In this document: positions 35,126 to 43,839 of the stretch, piece after piece
Numbering within the stretch: the first letter of the stretch is position 1
How the letters are laid out: each line of letters opens with the position of its first letter
NCBI GenBank assembly: GCA_963711465.1
Contig: CAVQEG010000001.1
Location: forward strand, 2,790,001-2,854,000
DNA length: 64,000 nt
Reading direction: 5' to 3'
Origin: CAVQEG01 sp963711465
GTDB lineage: Bacteria; Bacteroidota; Ignavibacteria; OLB7
Notes under the pieces: generated by a model
What the model saw: only the letters and a program-made list of their open reading frames with translations
Told to the model about the DNA's origin: nothing
Database searches by the model: none
Program-made: the position numbers and the translations under genes

Positions 35126-36196
35126 TCATGGTGTAACGACGATGCGGCGAACGGCAATAAGCGAACTGCCGCGGCGCAGGGCCACGAAGTATGTGCCGCC
35201 TTCATTGAATCTATAGCGCACCGACACGGTCTCTTGCGGTAGTGAGCATACGTATGGAATGAACACGAGTCTTCCACGCTCGTCATATACCGACAGCGAT
35301 AGCGCGCTGCGGTTCCCATCCAGCCGGTCCAGGTGATGGACGGAAATCGTGACCGCCCCTCGAGTCGGATTAGGTGCCACGTCCAGCGCGACAGCCGGAG
35401 CGGTGACCTCGTCCGCCGCCTCCAACAGATCAACCGACGGCTTCCCGAGCCCACCACCAAACGTCGCTATGAAGTCCTGCCAGGTTGAATCTTCAAGCAT
35501 CCAGATCCACGTCGAATCCGCGGTAAGCCCGTCAAACCGAAGCGGATTTTCGGTTCCGTCTCCGCGCAGATACGTCAGAACGCGGAAGAAGACCTTCGTT
35601 CCGTTCAGTGATGAAGGCACGACGTAGGTGGCGCGCGCGACGATTGGTCGTGACCCATGGAGCGTCGCCCCGCCCGCCGGCACCTGTCGATCGATGCCCA
35701 GGCTGTCGATCATCGCCACTCTGTTGCCGCTTGAATCCGAAACCAGCTCCACCACGAAGTCGACAGTATCCGGACTGTTGAAGTTGTCTACGGTGCGCAA
35801 CTCGGTGATCGGATTGTACCAGTTCAGGTACCGGAAGAAGCTGAGCGAGTCACCCGTGGCGACGAGGACCGCCCCCGTCCTCGACGCGTCAGCAAGACTG
35901 TCCAGGGACGTCGTCAGGGTATTTCCGCGGCGCCACCCATCCAGGTGAATCTGATGTCCATTGATTTCGAATTGGGCCGCTCGATAGATGATTCGGCTGG
36001 AATCCGAGGCCTGCTCGAACTGCCAGTACGGCGACAGCGCCATCGCGGCAGAGGTGTCGCCGTCGATCATGGCATACAGCGCGAGATCGTCCGTCCGGAA
36101 CTGGCACGTATCGCATGGATCCTGAGCACGTGCAGTGGTGGTCTGCAGTACGAGAGCGAGAAGCCACACCGTACTCACCAGTAAAAATCGGTTCAT
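35126..36196 (-). CDS. Secreted protein with T9SS sorting domain
   Basis: 356 residues from the ATG at 36196, which has a clear GGAGGT Shine-Dalgarno sequence; the open frame runs to 36421 but the upstream part is not protein-like. A signal peptide (STVWLLALVLQTTTARAQ) is followed by DPCDTCQF and a beta-rich body without a domain I recognise. The C-terminal ~85 residues (DVAPNPTRGAVTI, LSVYDERGRLVF, GGTYFVALRRG) are a T9SS type-A sorting domain. Probably surface-exposed. A small Cys-containing protein is encoded directly downstream. Confidence 0.8.
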   Translation of the reverse strand: MNRFLLVSTVWLLALVLQTTTARAQDPCDTCQFRTDDLALYAMIDGDTSAAMALSPYWQFEQASDSSRIIYRAAQFEINGHQIHLDGWRRGNTLTTSLDSLADASRTGAVLVATGDSLSFFRYLNWYNPITELRTVDNFNSPDTVDFVVELVSDSSGNRVAMIDSLGIDRQVPAGGATLHGSRPIVARATYVVPSSLNGTKVFFRVLTYLRGDGTENPLRFDGLTADSTWIWMLEDSTWQDFIATFGGGLGKPSVDLLEAADEVTAPAVALDVAPNPTRGAVTISVHHLDRLDGNRSALSLSVYDERGRLVFIPYVCSLPQETVSVRYRFNEGGTYFVALRRGSSLIAVRRIVVTP

Positions 36197-36338
36197 TGCA
36201 CTACCTCCGGTTGAATCAGCATTCACATCACGTGTCCCGATACCGGTCGGTGACCCCTCCAGTGAATGCATAGCGGTGGTGGAGGGTGGGGGCGTCGCCG
36301 GCATATCGGCAACCGGACGACGGCCCGGAGTCAATCTA

Positions 36339-36366
36339 CCCCCCCCCCCGCAGACACTCCAAATTA
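36339..36366 (-). promoter_or_regulatory. Possible -7 box and poly-G leader tract of the T9SS gene
   Basis: On the minus strand TAATTTGG (36366-36359) resembles the Bacteroidota -7 box TAnnTTTG. Nine bases downstream is an uninterrupted run of eleven G (C on the plus strand, 36339-36349), which would fall in the 5' leader of the gene at 36196. No -33 TTTG is evident. Homopolymers this long are prone to slippage. Confidence 0.3.
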
Positions 36367-36468
36367 CAGTGTCGTAATAATCGACTGTCTGCGATGCGGT
36401 CCGGGCGCGACCGAGCGGCACCGCCCCCTGTGTCGATCTGTCACCACGGGCACGAACGCCTCTATTTA

Positions 36469-36500
36469 CTTGGCCGGGTCCCCCACCCCCATTAACTTTG
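36469..36500 (+). promoter_or_regulatory. Bacteroidota-type promoter of the ffh operon
   Basis: CTTG (36469-36472) and TAACTTTG (36493-36500) are separated by 20 nt, an almost exact match to the -33 TTTG / -7 TAnnTTTG promoter of Bacteroidota. An 8-bp hairpin (CCGGAACC 36511-36518 with GGTTCCGG 36526-36533) follows at what would be the 5' end of the transcript. Confidence 0.65.
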
Positions 36501-36564
36501 TAATCCTTTGCCGGAACCTCCCGGTGGTTCCGGCATCCGTGTTTCTGAACGTACCTGTGATCCG

Positions 36565-37917
36565 ATGTTCGAGAGTCTGAGCGAGAAGCTCGATGCGGCG
36601 ATCCGCCAGATCAGTGGCGAAGCGCGCATCAGTGAAGAGAATGTGAACGAGGCGCTGCGCGAAGTCCGCCGCGCGCTGCTCGATGCCGACGTCAATTTCA
36701 AGGTCGTCAAGAAGTTCGTCGAGGAGGTCAAGGAGCAGGCGCTCGGGACCGAGGTCGTCGGATCGGTGACGCCGGGACAGATGATCGTCAAGATCATCTA
36801 TGACGAGCTGGTGAAGCTGATGGGTGGCGAGCGGGTGGATCTGAAGATGGCGCCCGCCGGACCGACGGTCATCATGCTCGCCGGCCTGCAGGGTTCCGGA
36901 AAGACGACCCACGCGGCCAAGCTCGCCAGCTATCTCAAGGGCAAGGGTCGTCAGCCGATGCTCGTCGCCGCTGACACCTACCGTCCGGCCGCGGTCGAGC
37001 AGCTCAAGACGCTTGGCGCCCAGCTCGAGATTCCCGTCTTCTCGCTGGAGGGTGAAGATCCCGTCGCCATCGCCGAGAAGTCGCTGGTCGAGGCGCGCCG
37101 CACCGGTCGCAACGTAATCATCATCGACACCGCCGGTCGCCTGACGATCGACGAGACGATGATGGACGAGGTGTCGCGGATCAAGGAGCGCACGAAGCCG
37201 GACGAGATCCTCTTCGTCGTCGACGCGATGATCGGGCAGGACGCGGTGACGACCGCCAGTGCGTTTCACGACCGGCTCGACTACAACGGGGTGATTCTCA
37301 CCAAGCTCGACGGCGATACCCGTGGCGGCGCAGCGCTGTCGATCCGTACCGTCGTCGACAAGCCGATAAAATTCGTCGGTACCGGAGAGAAGCTCGACGC
37401 CATCGAGCCGTTCTACCCGGACCGCATGGCATCGCGCATCCTGGGCATGGGTGACGTGGTGTCGCTGGTCGAGAAGGCGCAGGAGCAGTTCGACGACGAG
37501 CAGGCGCGGCGGATGGAGGAGAAGTTCCGTCGCAACCAGTTCTCGCTCGACGACTTCTATGAGCAGATGCAGCAGATCAAGAAGATGGGATCGCTGCGCG
37601 ACCTGATCGGGATGATCCCGGGCATGGGCAAGGCGATGAAGGGCATCGATATCGACGAAGGGGCGATGGGGCGTCTGGAGGCGATCATCACGTCGATGAC
37701 CAAGGAGGAGCGTCGACAGCCGCACATCATCAACGGCAGCCGACGCCGCAGGATCGCCAACGGTTCGGGCACCAAGGTGCAGGACGTCAACCGGCTGCTC
37801 AAGCAGTTCGACGACATGCGCAAGCTGATGCGCACGATGACCAAGAAGAACAAGCGCGGCACGCTCAACCCGGCGGCAATGGGTGGACTGCCGATGATGC
37901 CCGGACGCAGGAAGTGA
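36565..37917 (+). CDS. ffh: Signal recognition particle protein Ffh
   Basis: 450 residues from the ATG at 36565 (MFESLSEKLD), the usual Ffh N-terminus; the frame opens earlier but starts there by homology. The N domain is followed by the GTPase G domain: GLQGSGKTTHAAKL near 107-120, DTYRPAAVEQL, IIDTAGR and TKLDGDTRGG. The methionine-rich M domain (GMIPGMGKAMKG, SRRRRIANGSG) binds 4.5S RNA and signal sequences. With FtsY it targets membrane proteins co-translationally. First gene of a translation/secretion operon with rpsP, rimM, trmD and rplS. Confidence 0.97.
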   Translation: MFESLSEKLDAAIRQISGEARISEENVNEALREVRRALLDADVNFKVVKKFVEEVKEQALGTEVVGSVTPGQMIVKIIYDELVKLMGGERVDLKMAPAGPTVIMLAGLQGSGKTTHAAKLASYLKGKGRQPMLVAADTYRPAAVEQLKTLGAQLEIPVFSLEGEDPVAIAEKSLVEARRTGRNVIIIDTAGRLTIDETMMDEVSRIKERTKPDEILFVVDAMIGQDAVTTASAFHDRLDYNGVILTKLDGDTRGGAALSIRTVVDKPIKFVGTGEKLDAIEPFYPDRMASRILGMGDVVSLVEKAQEQFDDEQARRMEEKFRRNQFSLDDFYEQMQQIKKMGSLRDLIGMIPGMGKAMKGIDIDEGAMGRLEAIITSMTKEERRQPHIINGSRRRRIANGSGTKVQDVNRLLKQFDDMRKLMRTMTKKNKRGTLNPAAMGGLPMMPGRRK

Positions 37918-37980
37918 TCCGCGGGCGGGCAGCAGAAGAATTCGAATACATCCGTACGAGACACATTTCAGACAACGACC

Positions 37981-38559
37981 ATGGTTAAGCTTCGCCTGAG
38001 AAGGATGGGCCGCAAGAAGCGTCCGGTCTACGACATCGTCGCGACCGACGAGCGCACGCCGCGCGACGGCCGATTTCTCGAGAAGGTGGGTCAGTACGAT
38101 CCGCTCATCGAGGGCAACACCGTTACGATCCTCAAGCGCGATCGTGTGCTGCACTGGATGCGCAGCGGCGCCCAGCCGACCGATACCGTTCGCAACCTGC
38201 TCAGCCGCGAGGGCGTGATGCTCGAGCTGCACATGCACCGCAAGGGCCGCAGCGAGGAAGAGATCGCCACGGCGCTCGAGGAGCACCGCGCCCGGCACGA
38301 GGCGCGCCATCAGGCCGCCGGTACCCGCAAGCAGCAGAAGCCGGCCGAGCCGGAGACCGAGGTGGCCGACCAGGGCGTCGCCACGACCACCGATACCGCC
38401 GAGGCCGAGCCGAAGGCCGATGTCGAGAATCCCGAGCGCGACGTGGTGCACGAGTCGAGCGCGACCGAAGAGTCGGTCGAGCGCGATGCCACCGAACCGC
38501 CGACCTCGATCAACGAGACATCCCAGCAAGGCGGCACCGGCGAGAAGACCGAAGAGTAA
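37981..38559 (+). CDS. rpsP: Ribosomal protein bS16 with long acidic C-terminal extension
   Basis: 192 residues. The first ~85 are a normal bS16 (VKLRLRRMGRKKRPVYDIV, GRFLEKVGQYDP), a small-subunit assembly protein. From about residue 90 to the end is a low-complexity tail rich in Glu, Ala, Thr and Asp (KQQKPAEPETEV, ESVERDATEPP), about as long as the ribosomal domain itself. Such tails occur in some Bacteroidota bS16 proteins; no function is assigned. Second gene of the operon, 63 bp after ffh. Confidence 0.95.
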   Translation: MVKLRLRRMGRKKRPVYDIVATDERTPRDGRFLEKVGQYDPLIEGNTVTILKRDRVLHWMRSGAQPTDTVRNLLSREGVMLELHMHRKGRSEEEIATALEEHRARHEARHQAAGTRKQQKPAEPETEVADQGVATTTDTAEAEPKADVENPERDVVHESSATEESVERDATEPPTSINETSQQGGTGEKTEE

Positions 38560-38589
38560 TCCGCCCGCCGGTTCCGACGGACCTCTGCC

Positions 38590-39108
38590 ATGAACGTTCG
38601 ACTCGGTGTGCTGTCGCGTACGCACGGACTCGACGGCGCATTGCGCCTGCAGCTGGATGGTCCCGTCGCGCCTGCGCTCGTCCTGCCGGCTGACGTCTCC
38701 GTCGGGTACTCCGAGTCGTTCGTGCGTCCGATGCGTCTGACCCGATTCGATCGGCAGCCGAATGGCGACGCGCTCTGCGGCTTCGACGGCATCGACTCGG
38801 CGGAGTCCGCCTCGACGCTCGTCGACCAGGCACTCTTCGTTCCCTCCGACTCCGTCCGCTACGCCGATCCACACGCCGACCCGCGACTGCTCGGCTGCCA
38901 CGTGATCTCCGAAGACGGTGCCGATCTCGGCGAGATCGTCGACCTGTTCCTCACTCCGGCGCACGTCGTCTGGACGATCGCCGCTGATGGCGGCCAGTGG
39001 ATGCTCCCGGCCGTCGCGGAGTTCGTCGTCCGGACGCTGCCCGATGATCGCAGCGTGGTGGTGCGGACGATACCCGGAATGATCGACGGGACCGAGGAGG
39101 ACGCATGA
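38590..39108 (+). CDS. rimM: Ribosome maturation factor RimM
   Basis: 172 residues. The N-terminal RimM barrel begins NVRLGVLSRTHGLDGALRLQ. The C-terminal PRC-barrel part (LLGCHVISEDGADLGEIVD, WMLPAVAEFV) follows. It acts in 30S head maturation and binds uS19. Position between rpsP and trmD is the classical order. Its stop overlaps the trmD start by 4 bp (ATGA), so translation is coupled. Confidence 0.93.
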   Translation: MNVRLGVLSRTHGLDGALRLQLDGPVAPALVLPADVSVGYSESFVRPMRLTRFDRQPNGDALCGFDGIDSAESASTLVDQALFVPSDSVRYADPHADPRLLGCHVISEDGADLGEIVDLFLTPAHVVWTIAADGGQWMLPAVAEFVVRTLPDDRSVVVRTIPGMIDGTEEDA

Positions 39109-39821
39109 GCGAGCAGCTTCCGCACCGGAGCGATCCGCTGCTTCGGATCGACATCCTCAGCGTGGTGCCGCAGACGTTCGACAGCGTCCTCGACGCATCG
39201 ATCATCCGACGCGCGCGAGGGGCCGGCATCGTCGAGATCGTCGTTCACAACCTGCATGACCACGGCCTTGGCCGCTACCGGCAGGTGGACGACACGCCGT
39301 TCGGCGGCGGCGCAGGCATGATCCTCCGCCCGGAGCCGATCTTCGAGTGCGTCGACGAACTTCGTCGTCAGCGCGACTACGACGAGGTCATCTTCACGAC
39401 GCCCGACGGCGCGCTGTTCGATCAGCCGATGGCCAACCGCCTGTCGATGGCGGGCGCGCTGCTGATCATCTGCGGTCACTACAAGGGCGTCGATGAGCGT
39501 GTGCGTGAGGCGCTGGTGACCAGAGAAATTTCCATCGGCAGCTACGTCCTCACCGGAGGCGAGCTGCCCGCCCTGGTGATCGCCGACGCGGTCGTACGCC
39601 TGCTACCCGGCGCCATGGGCGACGCCGAGTCGGCGCTCGGCGACTCGTTCCAGACCGGTCTGCTCGATCCTCCCCATTACACCAGACCGGCCGAATATCG
39701 CGGGATGACCGTGCCGGAGGTTCTCATCAGCGGCGACCATGCACGAGTCGACAGATGGCGCCAGGAGCAGTCGCTGAGGCGAACGCGCCAACGGCGCCCC
39801 GATCTGCTCGACGACGAGTGA
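39105..39821 (+). CDS. trmD: tRNA (guanine37-N1)-methyltransferase
   Basis: 238 residues with SPOUT-fold motifs of TrmD: IDILSVVPQTF, FGGGAGMILRPEP, CGHYKGVDERV and SIGSYVLTGGELPAL, the last two forming the trefoil knot that binds S-adenosylmethionine. It methylates G37 of tRNAs to prevent frameshifting. The 12 residues before IDIL are a slightly long N-terminus. Coupled to rimM by a 4-bp overlap. Confidence 0.96.
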   Translation: MSEQLPHRSDPLLRIDILSVVPQTFDSVLDASIIRRARGAGIVEIVVHNLHDHGLGRYRQVDDTPFGGGAGMILRPEPIFECVDELRRQRDYDEVIFTTPDGALFDQPMANRLSMAGALLIICGHYKGVDERVREALVTREISIGSYVLTGGELPALVIADAVVRLLPGAMGDAESALGDSFQTGLLDPPHYTRPAEYRGMTVPEVLISGDHARVDRWRQEQSLRRTRQRRPDLLDDE

Positions 39822-39932
39822 CGCGCCGGCGATCGAAGACGTTTTCAATTCAATAGATCAATCAACCGTTTCCTCACGGGCGACGCGCGGGACTCCCCCG
39901 ACACCGTCGCCGGAAAGTGCAGGAGGTGCATC

Positions 39933-40316
39933 ATGAAGGAAGAAATCGCGGCTCTGAACGAGCAGATCATCGCGCGTACGGCAGAGAGCCGCAAGTCGCG
40001 CAATAACGACCAGGATGTCGAGCTCCCGCAGTTCCGCCCCGGTGACGTCGTCTCGATCGACGTGCGCGTGGTCGAGGGTGGCAAGGAGCGAATTCAGAAG
40101 TTCGAAGGCATTGTCATCTCCCGCCGAGGAGCCGGTGCCAACGAGACGTTCATGGTTCGCAAGGTGAGCAACGGCGTCGGTGTCGAGCGCATCTTCCCGG
40201 TGCATTCGCCGATCATTCAGAACGTCCGCATCGTCCGCGAGGGCCGCGTCCGTCGCGCCAAGCTCTACTACCTGCGGAACCTGTCGACCAAGGCGGTTCG
40301 CGCGAAGACCACCTGA
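39933..40316 (+). CDS. rplS: Ribosomal protein bL19
   Basis: 127 residues with the bL19 core: FRPGDVVSIDVRVVEGGKERIQKFEG, SRRGAGANETFMVRK, VERIFPVHSP and RRAKLYYLRN. It sits at the 30S-50S interface. A GCAGGAGG site lies ten bases before the ATG. The 111-bp gap after trmD could hold a secondary promoter, but none is clear. Last gene of the operon. Confidence 0.96.
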   Translation: MKEEIAALNEQIIARTAESRKSRNNDQDVELPQFRPGDVVSIDVRVVEGGKERIQKFEGIVISRRGAGANETFMVRKVSNGVGVERIFPVHSPIIQNVRIVREGRVRRAKLYYLRNLSTKAVRAKTT

Positions 40317-40353
40317 GCCGCGCGATTCCGGTTGCGGAGATGAATTCGAAGAG

Positions 40354-40386
40354 AGGGCCATCCGTCGAGGATGGCCTTCTTCGTTT
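40354..40386 (+). terminator. Intrinsic terminator of the ffh-rplS operon
   Basis: A 10-bp stem (40354-40363 with 40369-40378, one G-T pair) closes a 5-nt loop and is followed by CTTCGTTT. It lies 38 bp past the rplS stop. This is the clearest terminator in the window. Confidence 0.8.
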
Positions 40387-40683
40387 GCTCCCTTCTTCGT
40401 CGGCAGGGAACCCGTCGCATCACCGCACCATTTCCTCCACCTGTCGCAACCGGAGGACAGCCGCTGTCGAATTCCGATCGAGCCGGTCTTCTCAGCGCTC
40501 GGCTGCTACCGGGTTTCGCGATGGTGGTGGAGCCGGCGTGCAGGAAATTCCGCCGCAGGGTAGTTTCCGCTCCTCCGCGGCGGAGCAACCGCCCGGCCGG
40601 ACAGAAGGTCGTTCGGACAGAAATTCAACCAATCCACAACGAAGAGGGCGGCAGCGTTTTCTGCTGCATCGCCACAACGGCCA
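40387..40683. other. Intergenic region before the glycosyltransferase pair
   Basis: No gene supported. It should hold the promoter for the gene at 40684, but I find no convincing box; TAGTTTCC near 40560 is a weak -7-like match. Confidence 0.35.
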
Positions 40684-42168
40684 ATGAATACCCCTCGAGC
40701 AGCGCACATTCGTACTTCGGTCATCGTCGTCTGTGCGGTCATCCTCTCGCGCGTCGCCTACAGCCTGGCCGGGGTCGGTTTCGACATGACGCCACTGACG
40801 CATTTCGACCAGCTGCTCGATCCCGTGCTGCTGCGTACCGACCTGTGGCGGAGTCTCTTCTACATGCACTCGCAGCCACCGCTGTTCAATCTCTACATCG
40901 GCCTGGTCCTCCAACTCTTCGGCAATGCTGCGCCGACCGCATTCCACATGCTTGCGATTGCCAGTGGATGCTTCGGCGCCGTGGCGCTCGAGCGGATGCT
41001 GGTACGATTCGGAATCTCCGGCGTGGTGTCGGCGGTCATCGCCATCGTGTTCTTCGTGAGCCCCTGGGTGGTGCTCACCGAGTCGATTCTGTTCTACGAC
41101 AACCCGCTGATGGTGCTCTTCACGGTGGCGGGACTCTTCGCATTGCGGTTCGCCGACGGCTGGCGGTTCGTCGACGGGCTCATCTTCTTCGGCGCGCTCG
41201 CAGCCGCAGCGCTGATGCGGAGCATGTTCCACCCCGTCTACTTCGCCGGCATCATCGGCGTGATTCTGCTGCTGCGACATGATCGGTGGCGACGGGTGAT
41301 CGCCGCAGCCGCTCTGCCCGTGGGACTCGTCCTGGCGCTGTACCTGAAGAATCTGATCGTCTTCGGCGGCTTCTTCGGTTCCAGCTGGATGGGAGGCAAC
41401 CTCTACAGTCCGACCGTGCAGCAGATGTCGATGAGCACGCGCCAGCGCCTGGTGGCCGACAGCACCTTCACGCGGGCCGCGCTGGTGGAAGATCCGTTTT
41501 CGCCGCTCGACTCGTTCCGCGTGCACGGACTCGGTGACTACCTCCCTGCACCGACAGGGATTCCGGCGCTCGATCAGGAACTCAAGTCGACGGGATATCC
41601 GAACAACAACAACATCGCCTACATCCGGCTGCACCGTCTGTACCTGCACGACGCGCTCACCGAGATCCGCACGCATCCGAAGGCCTACGCGATCACCGCG
41701 GCCAAGGCGTACATCGTCTTCTGCTATCCGGTGACGCAGGTGTGGTGCTTCGATTCGGTGCGCCCGCACGTACGATTCGTCGATGCGCTGTACAATCACC
41801 TGTTTCTCGGCACCGTGCTGTACGAGAACTCGATTGCCTACGGACTGCCGCGCGGCACGAGCGAATCGGTCACGCGGAATTTCCTCGTCAGCGGATTGTT
41901 CCTGATGATCGGGCTGCCCGTGCTCCTGGGACTGTGGGCGGTGCGAATCTGGCGCTCGTGGAGATCCGACGCTCCGGCCGATGCCCGCATCGTTACCGCC
42001 GCGTTCATGGTCGCCACCATCGTCTTTGTGCTCCTTACCAGCAGCGCGTTCTCACTTGCCGAGAACAGCCGCTACCGATTCGTGATCGACCCGTACCTGA
42101 TCGCGCTGACCGCCGCGCTGATAGCCGACTGGTGGCGCCGCCGGCGGACTGCACATCTCGATTCGTGA
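40684..42168 (+). CDS. GT-C-type membrane glycosyltransferase-like protein, first of a tandem pair
   Basis: 494 residues with about ten membrane spans. The layout matches ArnT/PMT (GT39)-like polyprenyl-phosphate-dependent glycosyltransferases: an acidic residue in the first periplasmic loop (GVGFDM), then HSQPPLFNLYIGLVL, a central TM bundle, a soluble loop and a C-terminal AENSRYRFVIDPY motif. It would transfer a sugar from a lipid carrier to a surface glycan or protein in the inner membrane. The acceptor is unknown. It is clearly paralogous to the next gene (FLKNL-type motif YLKNLIVFGGFFGSSWMGG is shared). Confidence 0.75.
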   Translation: MNTPRAAHIRTSVIVVCAVILSRVAYSLAGVGFDMTPLTHFDQLLDPVLLRTDLWRSLFYMHSQPPLFNLYIGLVLQLFGNAAPTAFHMLAIASGCFGAVALERMLVRFGISGVVSAVIAIVFFVSPWVVLTESILFYDNPLMVLFTVAGLFALRFADGWRFVDGLIFFGALAAAALMRSMFHPVYFAGIIGVILLLRHDRWRRVIAAAALPVGLVLALYLKNLIVFGGFFGSSWMGGNLYSPTVQQMSMSTRQRLVADSTFTRAALVEDPFSPLDSFRVHGLGDYLPAPTGIPALDQELKSTGYPNNNNIAYIRLHRLYLHDALTEIRTHPKAYAITAAKAYIVFCYPVTQVWCFDSVRPHVRFVDALYNHLFLGTVLYENSIAYGLPRGTSESVTRNFLVSGLFLMIGLPVLLGLWAVRIWRSWRSDAPADARIVTAAFMVATIVFVLLTSSAFSLAENSRYRFVIDPYLIALTAALIADWWRRRRTAHLDS

Positions 42169-42219
42169 GTCTATTTTCGGCTCCGTTCCGGAACCCAACG
42201 GCCTCCGCACTCCTTCACC

Positions 42220-43839
42220 ATGCAGACCCCTCGTTCCTCGCAACTCCGAGCGTCGATCGTGGTCGTGACAGCGGTCATCGCCTCACGCGTCGCCTACCAC
42301 GTCGCCGGTGTCGAGTTCAACATGCACCCGCTCGACACGTATCTCCAGATGCTCGATCCGCACCTGCTCGAGACCGATCTGCTGCGCAGCATCTATTACA
42401 CCCACATTCAGCCACCGGCCTTCAACCTCTACGTCGGACTCGTTCTCAAGGCATTCGGCCGTGAGCCGGCCGTCTTCCACATCCTGGCGGTCGTCGGCGG
42501 TTGCATCGGAGCGGTGGCGCTGCAGCGGACACTCGAGCGTCTCGGCGTCGGTACCGTCGTCGCGGCGACGGTCGCAATCGTCTTCTTCGTCAGTCCCTGG
42601 GTCGTCCTTCCCGAATCGATGCTGTTCTACGACGCCCCGCTGATGGTGATCCTCTGCGTCGCCAGCCTCTTCCTGCTGCGCTTCACTGAGAACTGGCGAC
42701 TTGCAGACGGCCTCGTCTTCTTCGCGCTGCTGGCACTTGCGGCGCTGATGCGCAGCATGTTCCACCCGATTTACCTGCTGGCGGTCATCGTGCTGCTGCT
42801 GGTGCTGCGACGCGACCGCTGGCGCGCGGTGCTTGGCGCCGCGTGGGTGCCGGTGGCGCTGGTGCTGGCGCTGTACGTGAAGAATCTGATCGTCTTCGGT
42901 GGCTTCTTCGGTTCCAGCTGGATGGGAGCCGACCTCTTCAATGCGACGGTGCAGCGGGTGCCGTTGGCCGAACGCAGAGCACTGGTCGCCGACGGCACGC
43001 TCTCGCCCGCAGCGCTCCTGCCAGGGCCGTGGGTGCCGCTCGATACGTTCCGTGCCCATGGCCTCGGCGATCTGCTGCCGCCGCCGGTCGGCGTGCCGGT
43101 GCTGGACGATGAGCTGAAGTCGACCGGCGAACCGAACATGAACAATCCGGGCTATGTCGCGGTCGATCGGCTGTTGGAGCGCGATGCGCTGGTCTGCATT
43201 CGTCGTCATCCGGCCGACTACGCAATGAGCATGCTGCGATCGTACGTCGTCTTCTGCTACCCGGTATCGCACGTCTGGATGTTCGGCCGCGCACGCTCAC
43301 GCGTGGCGTTTCTCGACGCGGTGTACGACCACGCGCTGCTCGGCACGATCTACAACGACAACGCCATCGACGCCGGCGTGGCGTCCGGAAGCGCGAGCTC
43401 GACGATTCGAAACGTGCTGGCGGCGGGACTCGTGCTGATGGTCGGAATTCCGATACTCGTCTTGCTGTGGATGGTGCGTATCCGGCGCGCCATGCGGAGC
43501 ACGCGAACGCCGGAGCCGATCACCGTCGCAGCAGCGATCATGGTCCTCACGGTCGTGTTCGTGACCCTCACGAGCAGCGCATTCTCCGGAGCGGAGAACA
43601 GTCGCTACCGGCTGGCTGTCGACCCGTTTCTGATCGCGCTGGTCGCCGGGCTCATCGTCGACTGGCGGCGACGACGCGGCCATGGTCACAACTCCACGAC
43701 GCCGCCCGTCGCCAGCGACTCCATCGCCGCGAACGTCGCAACGGTGGTGTCGACGAGCGATTCGAAGGATATCGGCATCGCCCCGCCCGAGCGCATCGCC
43801 TCCACCGTCGCCTTCACCTCCTCGGCGTGTCCCTTCTGA
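42220..43839 (+). CDS. GT-C-type membrane glycosyltransferase-like protein, second of a tandem pair
   Basis: 539 residues, 51 bp after its paralogue. Same topology and motifs: HIQPPAFNLYVGLVL, SPWVVLPESMLFYD, YVKNLIVFGGFFGSSWMG and AENSRYRLAVDPFL. The homologous part ends near RRRRGHGH (about residue 490). The last ~50 residues (PPVASDSIAANVATVV...) are unrelated to the partner and are encoded antisense to the 3' end of the convergent oxidoreductase gene, overlapping it by 154 bp. The original stop has probably been lost or the tail is a by-product of the opposite coding strand. Confidence 0.73.
   Translation: MQTPRSSQLRASIVVVTAVIASRVAYHVAGVEFNMHPLDTYLQMLDPHLLETDLLRSIYYTHIQPPAFNLYVGLVLKAFGREPAVFHILAVVGGCIGAVALQRTLERLGVGTVVAATVAIVFFVSPWVVLPESMLFYDAPLMVILCVASLFLLRFTENWRLADGLVFFALLALAALMRSMFHPIYLLAVIVLLLVLRRDRWRAVLGAAWVPVALVLALYVKNLIVFGGFFGSSWMGADLFNATVQRVPLAERRALVADGTLSPAALLPGPWVPLDTFRAHGLGDLLPPPVGVPVLDDELKSTGEPNMNNPGYVAVDRLLERDALVCIRRHPADYAMSMLRSYVVFCYPVSHVWMFGRARSRVAFLDAVYDHALLGTIYNDNAIDAGVASGSASSTIRNVLAAGLVLMVGIPILVLLWMVRIRRAMRSTRTPEPITVAAAIMVLTVVFVTLTSSAFSGAENSRYRLAVDPFLIALVAGLIVDWRRRRGHGHNSTTPPVASDSIAANVATVVSTSDSKDIGIAPPERIASTVAFTSSACPF

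Noticed and set aside
36466..38964. 832-residue open frame on the minus strand across ffh, rpsP and rimM
   Set aside because: It is the antisense shadow of well-supported conserved genes; the translation is His/Arg/Leu-rich without domains.
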